The notes under the pieces: generated by a model | Seen by the model: only the letters and a program-made list of their open reading frames with translations | The model's database searches: none | What the model was told of the DNA's origin: nothing | Assembly (NCBI GenBank): GCA_020216625.1 | Contig: JAIUYB010000026.1 | Location: forward strand, 1-12,011 | Source of the DNA: Desulfarculus sp. | GTDB taxonomy: Bacteria; Desulfobacterota; Desulfarculia; Desulfarculales; Desulfarculaceae | Length of the DNA stretch: 12,011 bases | Direction: 5' to 3' | Translations under genes and position numbers: made by a program | Part shown: piece by piece, positions 1 to 7,033 of the stretch | Layout of the letters: the number at the start of each line of letters is the position of its first letter | How positions within the stretch are numbered: the stretch's first letter is position 1

Positions 1-561
1 ACCGAGGTCTAGGAGGTAACTAACCGCTCTATAAACACAAATGCTGTTTTCAGAGTTGACGCTGGCCAGCCCGACTCGGGAGTTGTCCAGGAATCCCGGC
101 ACCACCACGGCCGGGACTCCTTTGTCCTCCAGTTCCAGCACTAACTCGTCGTCCAGCCGGTTGCCGATCACGATGACCCCGTCCACCAACCGCCTGAAAT
201 ACAGGGAAGTGTAGCTGCCAGTCTCGTGCAAGCTCAGGGTTAGGTTGTAGTGGTGTTGGTTGGCGACCTCGCTGATGCCCAAGAGCATCTGCGAGTAGTA
301 GGGGCTCTGGAATGCGAATTCACCGGTGCGGGGGATGATCAGTCCGATGGCGCCGATGCGGTTTTGCACCAGAGCTTTGGCCGATGAGTTGGGTAAATAT
401 CCAAGTTCTTTCGCGATTCGTTTTATGGTTTCCCGAAGCTCAGCCTTTACACCGTTTTTGTCGTTTAGGGCGCGGGAAACCGTGGAGTAGGAAACGCCAG
501 CCTTTCTGGCTATTTCCTTGATGGTGACCGAGGAAGGGGTGCCATTGGCTTTAGTGAACAT
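1..561 (-). CDS. LacI family transcriptional repressor, N-terminal 187 residues (3' end outside window)
   Basis: DNA-binding repressor of the LacI/GalR family, which usually responds to a sugar or sugar derivative. Residues 13-35 form the typical helix-turn-helix (TIKEIARKAGVSYSTVSRAL), followed by the hinge region (SSAKALVQNR) and the start of the periplasmic-binding-protein-like effector domain (IGAIGLIIP, then about 110 residues). The frame is open to base 1, so roughly the last 150 residues of a normal ~340-residue protein are missing from the window. The ATG at 561 is the only in-frame ATG/GTG/TTG before the HTH; an in-frame TTG upstream falls inside the operator. No Shine-Dalgarno sequence precedes the ATG, and the promoter's -10 box ends 5 nt before it, which suggests a leaderless message. 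It lies downstream of the polysaccharide genes and appears to start a separate, probably autoregulated unit; its target genes are not visible. Confidence 0.93.
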   Translation of the reverse strand, partial: MFTKANGTPSSVTIKEIARKAGVSYSTVSRALNDKNGVKAELRETIKRIAKELGYLPNSSAKALVQNRIGAIGLIIPRTGEFAFQSPYYSQMLLGISEVANQHHYNLTLSLHETGSYTSLYFRRLVDGVIVIGNRLDDELVLELEDKGVPAVVVPGFLDNSRVGLASVNSENSICVYRAVSYLLDLG

Positions 562-566
562 GGCCG

Positions 567-595
567 ATAATTGCAAACGTTTGCAGAAATGTCAA
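567..595 (-). promoter_or_regulatory. Predicted sigma-70 promoter of the LacI family gene
   Basis: On the minus strand a perfect -35 hexamer TTGACA (590-595) is followed by a 17-bp spacer and the -10-like hexamer AATTAT (567-572, 4 of 6 consensus positions). Transcription starting 6 nt past the -10 box would begin at the A of the ATG at 561, giving a leaderless mRNA. This agrees with the lack of a ribosome binding site. Spacing and -35 match are seen directly; activity is inferred. Confidence 0.7.
572..585. promoter_or_regulatory. LacI-type operator, perfect 14-bp palindrome
   Basis: TGCAAACGTTTGCA is a perfect palindrome centred on CG, the layout of PurR/GalR/CcpA-like LacI family operators; the PurR consensus core is very similar (GCAAACGTTTGC). 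It fills most of the spacer between the -35 and -10 boxes of the lacI-type gene, so bound repressor would block RNA polymerase. It starts 11 bp upstream of the ATG. Autoregulation is inferred from position. Confidence 0.75.
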
Positions 596-738
596 GCAAA
601 ATATTCCTGTCAGGTTGGTGGAAAATCAGATCCTCCATGTCCGCCAGCCGGACGTTCTTCTGGTCTGGTGGCCACTCGCGGGGGGGGCATGAAGCCAGGC
701 GGCCGTGGGGGTCCCGACCCCAAAGGACGACCCGGATC

Positions 739-761
739 GCCGGTTGGGGTTAACAACCGGC
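739..761. repeat. Perfect 8-bp inverted repeat (hairpin)
   Basis: Arms GCCGGTTG and CAACCGGC surround a 7-nt loop (747-753). It lies about 170 bp after the aminotransferase stop codon in the direction of transcription. With no T tract on either side, it could be a 3'-end structure, a Rho-associated structure or a protein site; the sequence does not decide. Confidence 0.45.
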
Positions 762-927
762 TAGCTTCCGGGAGCTTTTCCCAGACGCGGGGGGGCCGGG
801 CTCTCCAGGCCAGATCAGGGCGCGGATTTGAACCAAGTTCCTGGAAGCAAGGCTGGGGCAGGCCAAGGGCTAATCCTCACCAACATGACTTTCCACGCCG
901 CGCCGGAAAGATAGTTGGCGATTAAAA

Positions 928-2070
928 TCAAGAAGTTGCCAAAAGGGAGGCGACTTCACGCACGGCTTGGATGACCCGCTCCACTTCATCGTCCCCCAAC
1001 CTTGGGTAGAGGGGCAAACTTATGGTTGAATCGCCAATTTTTTCGGCGACAGGGAAATCACCCGGTTGGAAACCGAATTTGGTTCGATAAAAGCTGAGCA
1101 AATGCACCGCCCGGTAATTCACCGCAACTCCGATGCCGCGCAGTTGCAGCTCATGAAGGAAACGGTCGCGCTGCTGAACCCAAATCGTGAATAGATGACG
1201 GGAACTTACCGTATTCGCCGGCACCCGGGGGAAATCCACTCCCGGCAAGGATTGGAAAGCTTCCTCATAGCGGCGGGCGATGGCTTCTCTCCGGGCAAGA
1301 TAACCCGCCAACTTGGGCAACTGGGGGATCAGCAGGGAAGCCAGGATGTCGGAGAGGTTGCCCTTGGCGCCCAGTTCGACCATATCCCAATGCTGATAGA
1401 GTCCGCGGTAGCGGTCGGCGGCTCCCTTGCTCATGCCGTGCAACCTAAGTTGCTTGAGCCGTTCCGCCAGCCGGTCATCATCGGTGGCGACCGCGCCGCC
1501 CTCGCCGCAAGAAATGTTCTTGGTGGTGTAGAAACTGTAACAAGCCATTTCGGCCAAGCCGGCCGAGCCAAATCCATCGCGACGGCCTTCCACGGTGTGG
1601 GCGCAATCGCTGATCACCTTGAGCCCATGGCGGTCGGCAATCTCGCGGATCTGGCGCATGTCGCAAAGATTTCCGTACATGTGCACCGGCATGATGGCCT
1701 TGGTGCGGCTGGTGATGCTGCCCTCGATCAACGCCGGGTCGATATTGGCGCTGACCGGTTCGACATCCACGAAAACCGGTGTGGCGCCCACATAGAGCAC
1801 CGCGTTGGGGGTGGCGATGAAGGTCATGGGCGTGGTGATGACCTCGTCGCCCGGGCCAATGTCCAGCGCCTTGAGGGCGATTTCAAGGCCAGTGGTGCAG
1901 CTGGCCACGCTTATCACCTGCTTGACGTCTAGATACCGGGCGAAATCAGCCTCGAAACGGGCGCAGGCCGGGCCGGTGGTGTGAAACAAGGACTCCAGCG
2001 TTCGAACGCAGTCGCCTATCTCCTCCGGTCCGATGTTGTGCCGGAAGAATTCAACCTTTGCTTGGGACAT
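928..2070 (-). CDS. DegT/DnrJ/EryC1/StrS family PLP-dependent sugar aminotransferase
   Basis: Fold-type I, PLP-dependent enzyme (380 aa, full family length) that transfers an amino group, usually from glutamate, to a keto group of a nucleotide-linked sugar in the cytoplasm. The diagnostic block is present: SFYTTKNISCGEGG, with the Schiff-base lysine at K184. The Asp that contacts the pyridine nitrogen is in ISDCAH (D155). Substrate loops TTGP (31-34) and SCTTGLEIAL (57-66) are typical of PseC/perosamine-synthase-like members. The start ATG has GGAG 9 nt upstream (2080-2083). It follows the dehydratase/epimerase by 75 bp and is the last gene of the run. The pairing with a 4,6-dehydratase-like protein suggests formation of a 4-amino-4,6-dideoxy-hexose (PseC-, VioA- or WbtI-like), but the exact sugar cannot be read from the sequence. 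Confidence 0.93.
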   Translation of the reverse strand: MSQAKVEFFRHNIGPEEIGDCVRTLESLFHTTGPACARFEADFARYLDVKQVISVASCTTGLEIALKALDIGPGDEVITTPMTFIATPNAVLYVGATPVFVDVEPVSANIDPALIEGSITSRTKAIMPVHMYGNLCDMRQIREIADRHGLKVISDCAHTVEGRRDGFGSAGLAEMACYSFYTTKNISCGEGGAVATDDDRLAERLKQLRLHGMSKGAADRYRGLYQHWDMVELGAKGNLSDILASLLIPQLPKLAGYLARREAIARRYEEAFQSLPGVDFPRVPANTVSSRHLFTIWVQQRDRFLHELQLRGIGVAVNYRAVHLLSFYRTKFGFQPGDFPVAEKIGDSTISLPLYPRLGDDEVERVIQAVREVASLLATS

Positions 2071-2145
2071 CCTGGATCACTCCATCCCTGACTCGCCATT
2101 GGCGCCCGATCGTCCGCGCCGGAGCGCACCCCGTCCGAACCAAAC

Positions 2146-3204
2146 TCAGTGCATCTCCCGCTTGCCAGTGCGGGTGACGATGGGTATGGCCCGCATCCAC
2201 AATTGGCGCTCCCACCATTCGCGATTGTTGACATACCAAGCGATGGTGTCGCGCAGACCATCCGACCAAGACAACCGCGGCTCCCAACCCAACTCCCGTT
2301 TGATCTTGGAATAATCGCCGGTGTGCCGAAACACCTGTCCGGGGCGGTCACCGATGTAGGTGATGCACCCTGGATCGTAGCCCATCGCCTCGACCACGTC
2401 GGTGGCGATGGAGACGATGCTGCGATGCTCGCCGCTGGCCAGGTTGAAGACTTGGCCGACCACTTTTTCCAACGGGGCGTGCATGACCATGTCGATGCCT
2501 CGGCAGGTGTCCTCGACATGGATGAAGTCACGTGCCGCCGAACCATCGCCATGCACGGTCAGTTTTTCGCCTAGCACCACGCTGGTCACGAAACGGGGTA
2601 TCACTTTCTCCAGGTGTTGCCGGGGGCCATAATTATTGAATGGCCTGATGATGACGGCCGGGATTTGATAGGTGGCCCAGTAGGAGAAAACCAAACGATC
2701 CGCCCCGCACTTGGCGCTGGCATAGGGGCTCATTGGGCTGAGGGGATGGTCCTCGTTCATCTTGGCATCCAGGGCGGTGCCGTAGACCTCCGAGGTGCTG
2801 ATATGGACAAACCGTTCGACATTCTCTCCATATTTCAGCACCGCGTTGGAGATGACCTGGGTGCCCAGGACGTCGGTTTCGAAAAACAGCAGGTTGTCGT
2901 ATATGGATCGCGTCACGTGGGTCTCGGCCGCAAAATGCACGACGATATTGGCCTGCGACACCAGGGTGTTGACCAACTCGGCGTTGCGCACGTTGCCATA
3001 CCAAAACTCGCAGCGGGCGTCGTTTTCGGCGCGATAAGCCTCGGGCAGGTTTCGGATCGATCCGGCATAGGTGAGGCAATCCAGGACTATGATGCGGTAT
3101 TGGGGAAAGCGTTCATACAGGTAGTGAACGAAGTTGGAGCCGATGAAGCCGGCACCGCCGGTGATCAGCACCGTTTTGTTGGTTGATTGGACTGTTGTTG
3201 ACAT
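2146..3204 (-). CDS. NAD-dependent sugar-nucleotide dehydratase/epimerase (extended SDR, RmlB-like)
   Basis: Cytoplasmic extended short-chain dehydrogenase (352 aa) acting on a nucleotide sugar. The Rossmann motif GGAGFIG is at 16-22 and the catalytic YxxxK at Y161/K165 (YASAK). RPFNNYGPRQ (187-196) and the ARDFIHVED block (224-232) are typical of RmlB, UDP-glucuronate decarboxylase and epimerase relatives. The N-terminus (LDCLTYAGSIRNL) most resembles dTDP-glucose 4,6-dehydratase. However, the active-site block reads STSEVYG (136-142): Ser138 sits where RmlB has Asp, as in GDP-mannose dehydratase (TSE) and UDP-GlcA decarboxylases. The in-frame ATG at 3204 has GGGAG 5 nt upstream (3210-3214); a longer upstream frame lacks support. 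It follows the glycosyltransferase remnant by 31 bp and precedes the aminotransferase, presumably its partner. Family certain; substrate and reaction are not. Confidence 0.9.
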   Translation of the reverse strand: MSTTVQSTNKTVLITGGAGFIGSNFVHYLYERFPQYRIIVLDCLTYAGSIRNLPEAYRAENDARCEFWYGNVRNAELVNTLVSQANIVVHFAAETHVTRSIYDNLLFFETDVLGTQVISNAVLKYGENVERFVHISTSEVYGTALDAKMNEDHPLSPMSPYASAKCGADRLVFSYWATYQIPAVIIRPFNNYGPRQHLEKVIPRFVTSVVLGEKLTVHGDGSAARDFIHVEDTCRGIDMVMHAPLEKVVGQVFNLASGEHRSIVSIATDVVEAMGYDPGCITYIGDRPGQVFRHTGDYSKIKRELGWEPRLSWSDGLRDTIAWYVNNREWWERQLWMRAIPIVTRTGKREMH

Positions 3205-3235
3205 ACGAGCTCCCGCGACTATCGTTGGGCCACAC

Positions 3236-3481
3236 CTAATGTCGGCCGATGGTTCGACGGCCGGCGCCATTGGGCTTCATATCAAGTTCGCAACTTTCTT
3301 GCCTGCCACTCGAACAATCGTTGACCAAAACGATCTCCCAATCATCGACGCAAAAACCCAGCAGCGCCACGGCCCGGTCCAGGGATTCGTCTTTCGACTC
3401 CTCCTCGTTGTACGCCCAGGAGAGGGGCGAAACCGAGCGCCCAAACTTGCCCGCTGGTGTTGCAGCTTGATTGGTGGTCAT
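3236..3481 (-). pseudogene. Truncated family-2 glycosyltransferase remnant (81 codons)
   Basis: Only the start of a GT2 (GT-A fold) domain remains. Residues 16-28 give the first strand with AYNEEE (23-28). Residues 47-59 give DDWEIVLVNDCSSG, the nucleotide-sugar-binding strand normally ending VNDGSxD. Similarity stops there, followed by about 20 unrelated residues and a stop. An intact GT2 is typically over 230 residues, often with C-terminal membrane helices, so the DXD motif and acceptor half are gone. The other two minus-strand frames of the following ~100 bp show no continuation, so this looks like a 3' deletion rather than one frameshift. The ATG at 3481 sits 2 bp after the WbqC stop, the spacing of a former operon member. 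It may still be translated but should not be catalytic. No strong ribosome binding site is visible. Confidence 0.72.
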
Positions 3482-3483
3482 GG

Positions 3484-4224
3484 TCAGCTTTGCAAGTGGT
3501 CCATGCCTGGACGGGCGGTATGGTTTTGGGGCAGCCCATCCACCAAGGCGGCGCTGGCGGGGCCGCAATTGAGCACCAGGTCCAGCGCGGACAGGAAGGG
3601 CTGGAAGCCAGCGTACTGCTGTGGATAGGGCGCGGGGCGATAGTCCTGGAACACCACCTCGATGCCGGCCTCGGCGAACCGCGGCAGGTTCAGGTAGTTG
3701 GTACCGCTGGCGCCCTCATAGAACACGTCGCCCTCCAGGCGTTTGATGATCTCCACCAATCTTTCGGTGGGATCGGGGTGGCTAACCTCCAGGGCGCTGG
3801 ACAGCACCACCTGGCGCTTGATAGCCAGCCAGCCCGCCAGCAGTTCGAGCAGGGCCAGGTCCAGATCCAGTAGACGCTGCCAAGGCCGGGTCAGCGTTTC
3901 CTCCAGCGCTGGAAAGTATTCACGGAAAAACGGCGCCTTGGCATAGTGTTGCCGGATGGTGCCCAGGTGCTTGGCCGGCCATTTGCCCTGGGTGGAGTCG
4001 ATCTCCACCTGGTTGTTGGCCGGCCAATTCAGGCCGCTGGTGCGGACCGGCACCGTCAGCCACACCGGGCCCTGGGGTCCCTTGATCCGGTTGCGGTTGC
4101 GCCAGCCGTGCTTATCGTACTGCACGTCGTCATAGATGACGAAGACGTCGCTTTTGCGCATCTGCTCGAAAAAGCCCAGCCAGGGCAGGTAGCCCGGTTG
4201 CAGGATGCCCACCACCCGCGGCAA
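3484..4224 (-). CDS. WbqC-like family protein
   Basis: WbqC family member (246 aa, usual length), a family commonly found in O-antigen and capsule loci and thought to act in amino-sugar or glycan biosynthesis, biochemically poorly defined. The N-terminus carries the signature ILQPGYLPWLGFFEQM (7-22), the DDVQYDKHGWRNRNRIK block (32-48) and WLTVPV (55-60). The C-terminal half has YEGASGTNYLN (169-179) and the F-x-P-x-LSALDLVLNCGP block (207-222). The preferred start is TTG at 4224, 9 nt after GGAG (4234-4237) and 3 bp after the stop of the radical SAM gene. GTG codons at 4215 and 4212 are alternatives that would remove 3-4 residues. Likely cytoplasmic, with no signal peptide or membrane segment. 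Operon context: radical SAM/SPASM enzymes upstream, GT2 remnant downstream. Confidence 0.9.
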   Translation of the reverse strand: MPRVVGILQPGYLPWLGFFEQMRKSDVFVIYDDVQYDKHGWRNRNRIKGPQGPVWLTVPVRTSGLNWPANNQVEIDSTQGKWPAKHLGTIRQHYAKAPFFREYFPALEETLTRPWQRLLDLDLALLELLAGWLAIKRQVVLSSALEVSHPDPTERLVEIIKRLEGDVFYEGASGTNYLNLPRFAEAGIEVVFQDYRPAPYPQQYAGFQPFLSALDLVLNCGPASAALVDGLPQNHTARPGMDHLQS

Positions 4225-4227
4225 ATT

Positions 4228-5220
4228 CTATTTCTCCCCGCCGGTGAGCTTGGCCTGACGCCTTTGTTCGGCGGTGCCCACCACCTTCCAATAATTGTGT
4301 TTCCAGGAGCGGTATTTCCAATCCGGGCAGTCGCGGCACAAGGGAATGTCGTGGCCACGCTGGTTGAGATGCTTGTCGCGGAAATAGTTGAAGCCCTTGC
4401 CGTGCCAGATTTCCCGGATGGACTTGTCGTGGACGTTGCCCAAGTTGGTCACCGCCCGGATGTCGAAACCGCAAACCATGATCTTGCCGCGCGAATCAAC
4501 GTTGAGGCGCTCGAACAAGAAGGGGCAGGGCACCCTCAGCTCCGGCGGCAGGTAGGGGGTGGGATCGGCGGAGTGGTCCTCGTTGATGCCCCAGGTCAGG
4601 TATTTCCGTTTCTGGACGTTGTCCACCAGGGGTTCCCAGAAGGCCGCGGCCGCCTCCACGTCCACCCCTTCCTGTCCGATGATGCTGCAGATGATCTTGG
4701 TGGGCGCGCCGGTCTGGTCGCGCATTTTCGCGGCCAGGCCCACCGAGCGCACCAGCCGTTCCCAGTCCAGTCCCGGGCGCACCCGTTCATAGGTGACCGG
4801 GTCGCCGGCGTCCACCGAGAACTCGATCATGTCGGTGCCGCAGGCCAGCAGGCGGGCCAGGGAGGTTTCGTCGAAACGCGAGCCATTGGTGATCAGGCCG
4901 ATCTTGCAGCCCTTGGCCTTGGCGTATTCGATCAGCTCCACGGCCTGGGGGTGGAGCATGGGCTCGCCGCCGCCGGAAAGTCTGAGCCAGGCGTGGTGGG
5001 GGCCGCATTCATCGGCGATGAGCTTGAAGGTGTCCTCGCGCATCAGGGGACGGTCGCGGTAGTCCTCGCGGATGTTGGAGTTGGTGTAGGGGCAGTTGGG
5101 GCAGCGGGCGTTGCACACGTATACAAAAGACAAAACCACCATCATGGGGAAGTCCTGGGCCTCCGGCCTGATGCCGTACTGGTCCTGGGTGTGATCTATC
5201 TTGCCAGATTCATTTGACAT
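4228..5220 (-). CDS. Radical SAM/SPASM protein (second of a tandem pair)
   Basis: Cytoplasmic radical S-adenosylmethionine enzyme (330 aa). The [4Fe-4S]/SAM motif is C36-x3-C40-x2-C43, the SAM-binding GGE motif is GGGEP (83-87), and TNGS lies at 111-114. A C-terminal SPASM/twitch-type domain for extra Fe-S chemistry is suggested by C232, C250 (GKIMVCGFD), GNV (261-263), the IREIW helix and C295-x2-C298 (CRDCPDW). SPASM members modify peptides or, like BtrN, oxidise amino-cyclitols; the substrate here is unknown. The start ATG at 5220 has GGAG 7 nt upstream (5228-5231) and overlaps the previous gene by 11 bp, indicating translational coupling. A longer in-frame extension to 5277 lies inside the upstream gene and is unlikely. 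It resembles the upstream neighbour along its length, notably a shared LTW block, PPELR-x2-CP and CPDW. Confidence 0.92.
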   Translation of the reverse strand: MSNESGKIDHTQDQYGIRPEAQDFPMMVVLSFVYVCNARCPNCPYTNSNIREDYRDRPLMREDTFKLIADECGPHHAWLRLSGGGEPMLHPQAVELIEYAKAKGCKIGLITNGSRFDETSLARLLACGTDMIEFSVDAGDPVTYERVRPGLDWERLVRSVGLAAKMRDQTGAPTKIICSIIGQEGVDVEAAAAFWEPLVDNVQKRKYLTWGINEDHSADPTPYLPPELRVPCPFLFERLNVDSRGKIMVCGFDIRAVTNLGNVHDKSIREIWHGKGFNYFRDKHLNQRGHDIPLCRDCPDWKYRSWKHNYWKVVGTAEQRRQAKLTGGEK

Positions 5221-6229
5221 CACTGTACTCCTGGTGCCAGAAGGGACGCGCGCCCTCCTTGGTCCCCTCCTTGCCACGATAGGCCGCGCCCACCACCTGC
5301 CAATCCGGACAGCCTTTGCAAATCTCGGGGATCTGTTCCCAACGGTGCTCGCGGTGGGGCAGGCGCAGCTGTTGCCGATGCGGACCCTGCCACAAATCCT
5401 TGATGCGGTTGGTGCGCACGTTGCCGGCCTTGTAGCGGCCCTCGTAATCCACCGCGCAGGCCACCAAGCTGCCGTCCTGGTGGATGGCGGCGGCGTTGTT
5501 GCCCCAGGGGCAGGCGATGCGCAACTCGGGCGGGGCGTCCAGGTGAGGGGCGGTGATGGAGCCGGTGGAGGTCCAGGTCAGCTTGCGGCGGGTCTTGACC
5601 TCCGCGCCCAGGGCCAGCCAATGCTCCGAAAACCGTTCAACCTCGTGCTCGTTTTCCTCCATGATCGAAAACTGGCACTGGATGACCGGATATTGCCGCC
5701 CACTTTGCCGCCGTAGTTGCAGAAGGCGCTCCACTGCCTGGTAAATCCGGTCGCGGTTGCCGCCTTTGCGGATCTTTTCAAAAACCGGGGCGCTGAAGCC
5801 GTCCAGGCTGATGATGAAACGCCTGAGCGGCGAATTGAGCACCGCCTCGGCGACCCCGGGCTTGGCCAGCATGATGCCGTTGCTGTTGAGCACCAGGTGC
5901 CGGCAGCCCACCCGGTCGGCGTAATCCAGCATCCGCCAGATGCGCTCGCCCAGGAGCAGGGCCTCCCCATAAAAAGTCGGCCAAATCTCGCATTCGGGCA
6001 GTTCGGCCGCTACCTCCTCCACGATCTTCCTGAACAGGCCCTCGTCCATGTCGGCGCGGGGGCGTTTCATCTCCTTGTGGGAGCAGTGCAGGCACATCAT
6101 GTTGCAGCGGCTGGTGGTCTCGATGACCAGCTGGGGCGGGAAGGGGTGATCAACCAAGCCTTGCTCGATATGCAAAAGTTCCTGTTTTCGATCTTCGTTC
6201 AGCATGCCATGTTGATCGCTTTGGCTCAC
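5210..6229 (-). CDS. Radical SAM/SPASM protein (first of a tandem pair)
   Basis: Cytoplasmic radical SAM enzyme (339 aa). The cluster motif is C42-x3-C46-x2-C49 (RCNMMCLHC). The usual GGEP motif is replaced by YGEA (87-90). LNSNG lies at 114-118 and the ISLDG strand at 140-144. The SPASM-like region has C240, C258 (GSLVACAVD), AGNV (268-271), the IKDLW helix and C304-x2-C307 (CKGCPDW). The GTG start at 6229 is chosen because it forms a GTGA overlap with the formyltransferase stop and has GAGG 7 nt upstream (6237-6240); the ATG at 6205 lacks a clear ribosome binding site. It is a divergent paralogue of the next gene. The substrate is unknown; oxidation, epimerisation or dehydration of a sugar or an amino-acid-bearing intermediate are all possible. 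Confidence 0.91.
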   Translation of the reverse strand: MSQSDQHGMLNEDRKQELLHIEQGLVDHPFPPQLVIETTSRCNMMCLHCSHKEMKRPRADMDEGLFRKIVEEVAAELPECEIWPTFYGEALLLGERIWRMLDYADRVGCRHLVLNSNGIMLAKPGVAEAVLNSPLRRFIISLDGFSAPVFEKIRKGGNRDRIYQAVERLLQLRRQSGRQYPVIQCQFSIMEENEHEVERFSEHWLALGAEVKTRRKLTWTSTGSITAPHLDAPPELRIACPWGNNAAAIHQDGSLVACAVDYEGRYKAGNVRTNRIKDLWQGPHRQQLRLPHREHRWEQIPEICKGCPDWQVVGAAYRGKEGTKEGARPFWHQEYSDVK

Positions 6230-7032
6230 AATAATACCTCTCCCTCCGCGAGGGGTTGATTGGGGAGGAGCCAGACCACGCCGTCGTTGGTGGAAATTAG
6301 GCATCCCCGAGGGGTAGAGATCAGCACTTGTCCGGGCCGACTGCCGCAGAGGCAGCCCTGGAAGTCAACCCGGCTGCCGTCTGAGCGCAGGGCGAATGCA
6401 GGATACCCGGGGGCCCCGGCCCGCACCCGGCACAACACCTGATAGCCGTCCTCTCTCCAGTCCACCCGCCCCTCGGCCGGCTGGCGGCGCGGCAGATAGG
6501 GTTTCGCCTCTCCCGGCATGGGCAGGGGGGCCGGGGGACGGCCGGCGATCAGGGCGTCCACCAACTCCACCAGCATTTCGGCGGCCATCTGGGCCAGGCT
6601 GGCGGCGATGGCCGGATAGGCCCAGTCCAGGCCGAAGCGGCGGCGGCGCACCAGCAGGTGCTCGCCCTGGTCCAGTTGGCTGGTCATGCGGTGTATGGTG
6701 ACGCCGAGTTCCCGCTCCTTTTGGGCAATGGCGTACTGAATGGCATGACGCCCGCGGTAGTCGGGTAGCAGCGAGGGATGAGCGTTGAAAGCCCCGCCGG
6801 GAAAAGACTGTAACAACTCCTCTTGCAGGCGCCGGCCATAGCCGGAGCAGAGCAGGACCTGCGCCTGGCCGGCGCTTGCCTGCTCATCCAGGCGGGGCGG
6901 CCGCTTCAGGCGGGGAGGGGCGCCGGTGCCGGCGTCCCACACCAAGCCCGCGAAGCTGTCCGGATGGGCCGCCCAGAGGGCCTCGGCGGCCGCTTTGCCG
7001 GCCTGTCCCCCACCAAAAAGGACGAAATCCAT
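6226..7032 (-). CDS. Formyltransferase family protein, probable amino-sugar N-formyltransferase
   Basis: Member (268 aa) of the family that uses N10-formyl-tetrahydrofolate to formylate an amine. The catalytic triad of the family is intact: N83 and H85 in AFNAHPSLLPDYRG, and D121 in QLDQGEHLL. After the ~165-residue catalytic domain comes a C-terminal region with the look of a Met-tRNA/ArnA-type C-terminal domain (RVDW, RVRAGAPGYPAF, GCLISTNDGVVWLL). Shorter than Met-tRNA formyltransferase (~310 aa) and lodged among nucleotide-sugar genes, it more likely acts on a 4-amino-sugar, as VioF and WbtJ do. The start ATG at 7032 has GGGGAG 6 nt upstream (7039-7044) and lies 1 bp after the amidotransferase stop. 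Its own stop overlaps the next gene by 4 bp. The unusually plain N-terminus (FGGGQAGKAA, 6-15) could reflect a divergent substrate pocket. Confidence 0.87.
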   Translation of the reverse strand: MDFVLFGGGQAGKAAAEALWAAHPDSFAGLVWDAGTGAPPRLKRPPRLDEQASAGQAQVLLCSGYGRRLQEELLQSFPGGAFNAHPSLLPDYRGRHAIQYAIAQKERELGVTIHRMTSQLDQGEHLLVRRRRFGLDWAYPAIAASLAQMAAEMLVELVDALIAGRPPAPLPMPGEAKPYLPRRQPAEGRVDWREDGYQVLCRVRAGAPGYPAFALRSDGSRVDFQGCLCGSRPGQVLISTPRGCLISTNDGVVWLLPNQPLAEGEVLL

Positions 7033-7033
7033 T

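Larger units (their letters stand above)
562..927. other. 366-bp gene-free stretch between the aminotransferase and the LacI family gene
   Basis: Apart from the promoter and operator next to 561, no credible gene is seen here. It holds several small inverted repeats: 639-653 (5-bp arms GTCCG/CGGAC), 708-721 (GGGGTC/GACCCC) and 739-761 (8-bp arms). It also has two G runs (8 G at 680-687, 7 G at 789-795). None of the hairpins is followed by a T run on the minus strand, so no standard intrinsic terminator for the upstream operon is evident. The G-run regions are frames without recognisable protein sequence. Confidence 0.6.

Noticed and set aside
680..711. G runs as a possible G-quadruplex
   Set aside because: One 8-G run and scattered shorter ones do not give four regularly spaced G tracts. 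In GC-rich intergenic DNA this is weak evidence.
824..834. tRNA T-arm-like sequence (minus strand GGTTCAAATCC)
   Set aside because: The T stem pairs poorly and no matching acceptor, anticodon or D arm is found within a tRNA length, so there is no tRNA gene and no good case for an attachment site.
518..925. Plus-strand open frame through the gene-free stretch
   Set aside because: It starts inside the repressor gene, is low in complexity (Gly/Arg/Pro from G runs), has no recognisable motif and no convincing ribosome binding site.
1195..1932. Long plus-strand open frame opposite the aminotransferase; similar ones at 2614-3186, 3946-5217, 5717-6259, 8330-9064 and 9421-10572
   Set aside because: These lie opposite genes with clear motifs. 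Their sequences show no domain and have the composition expected of antisense frames in GC-rich coding DNA.
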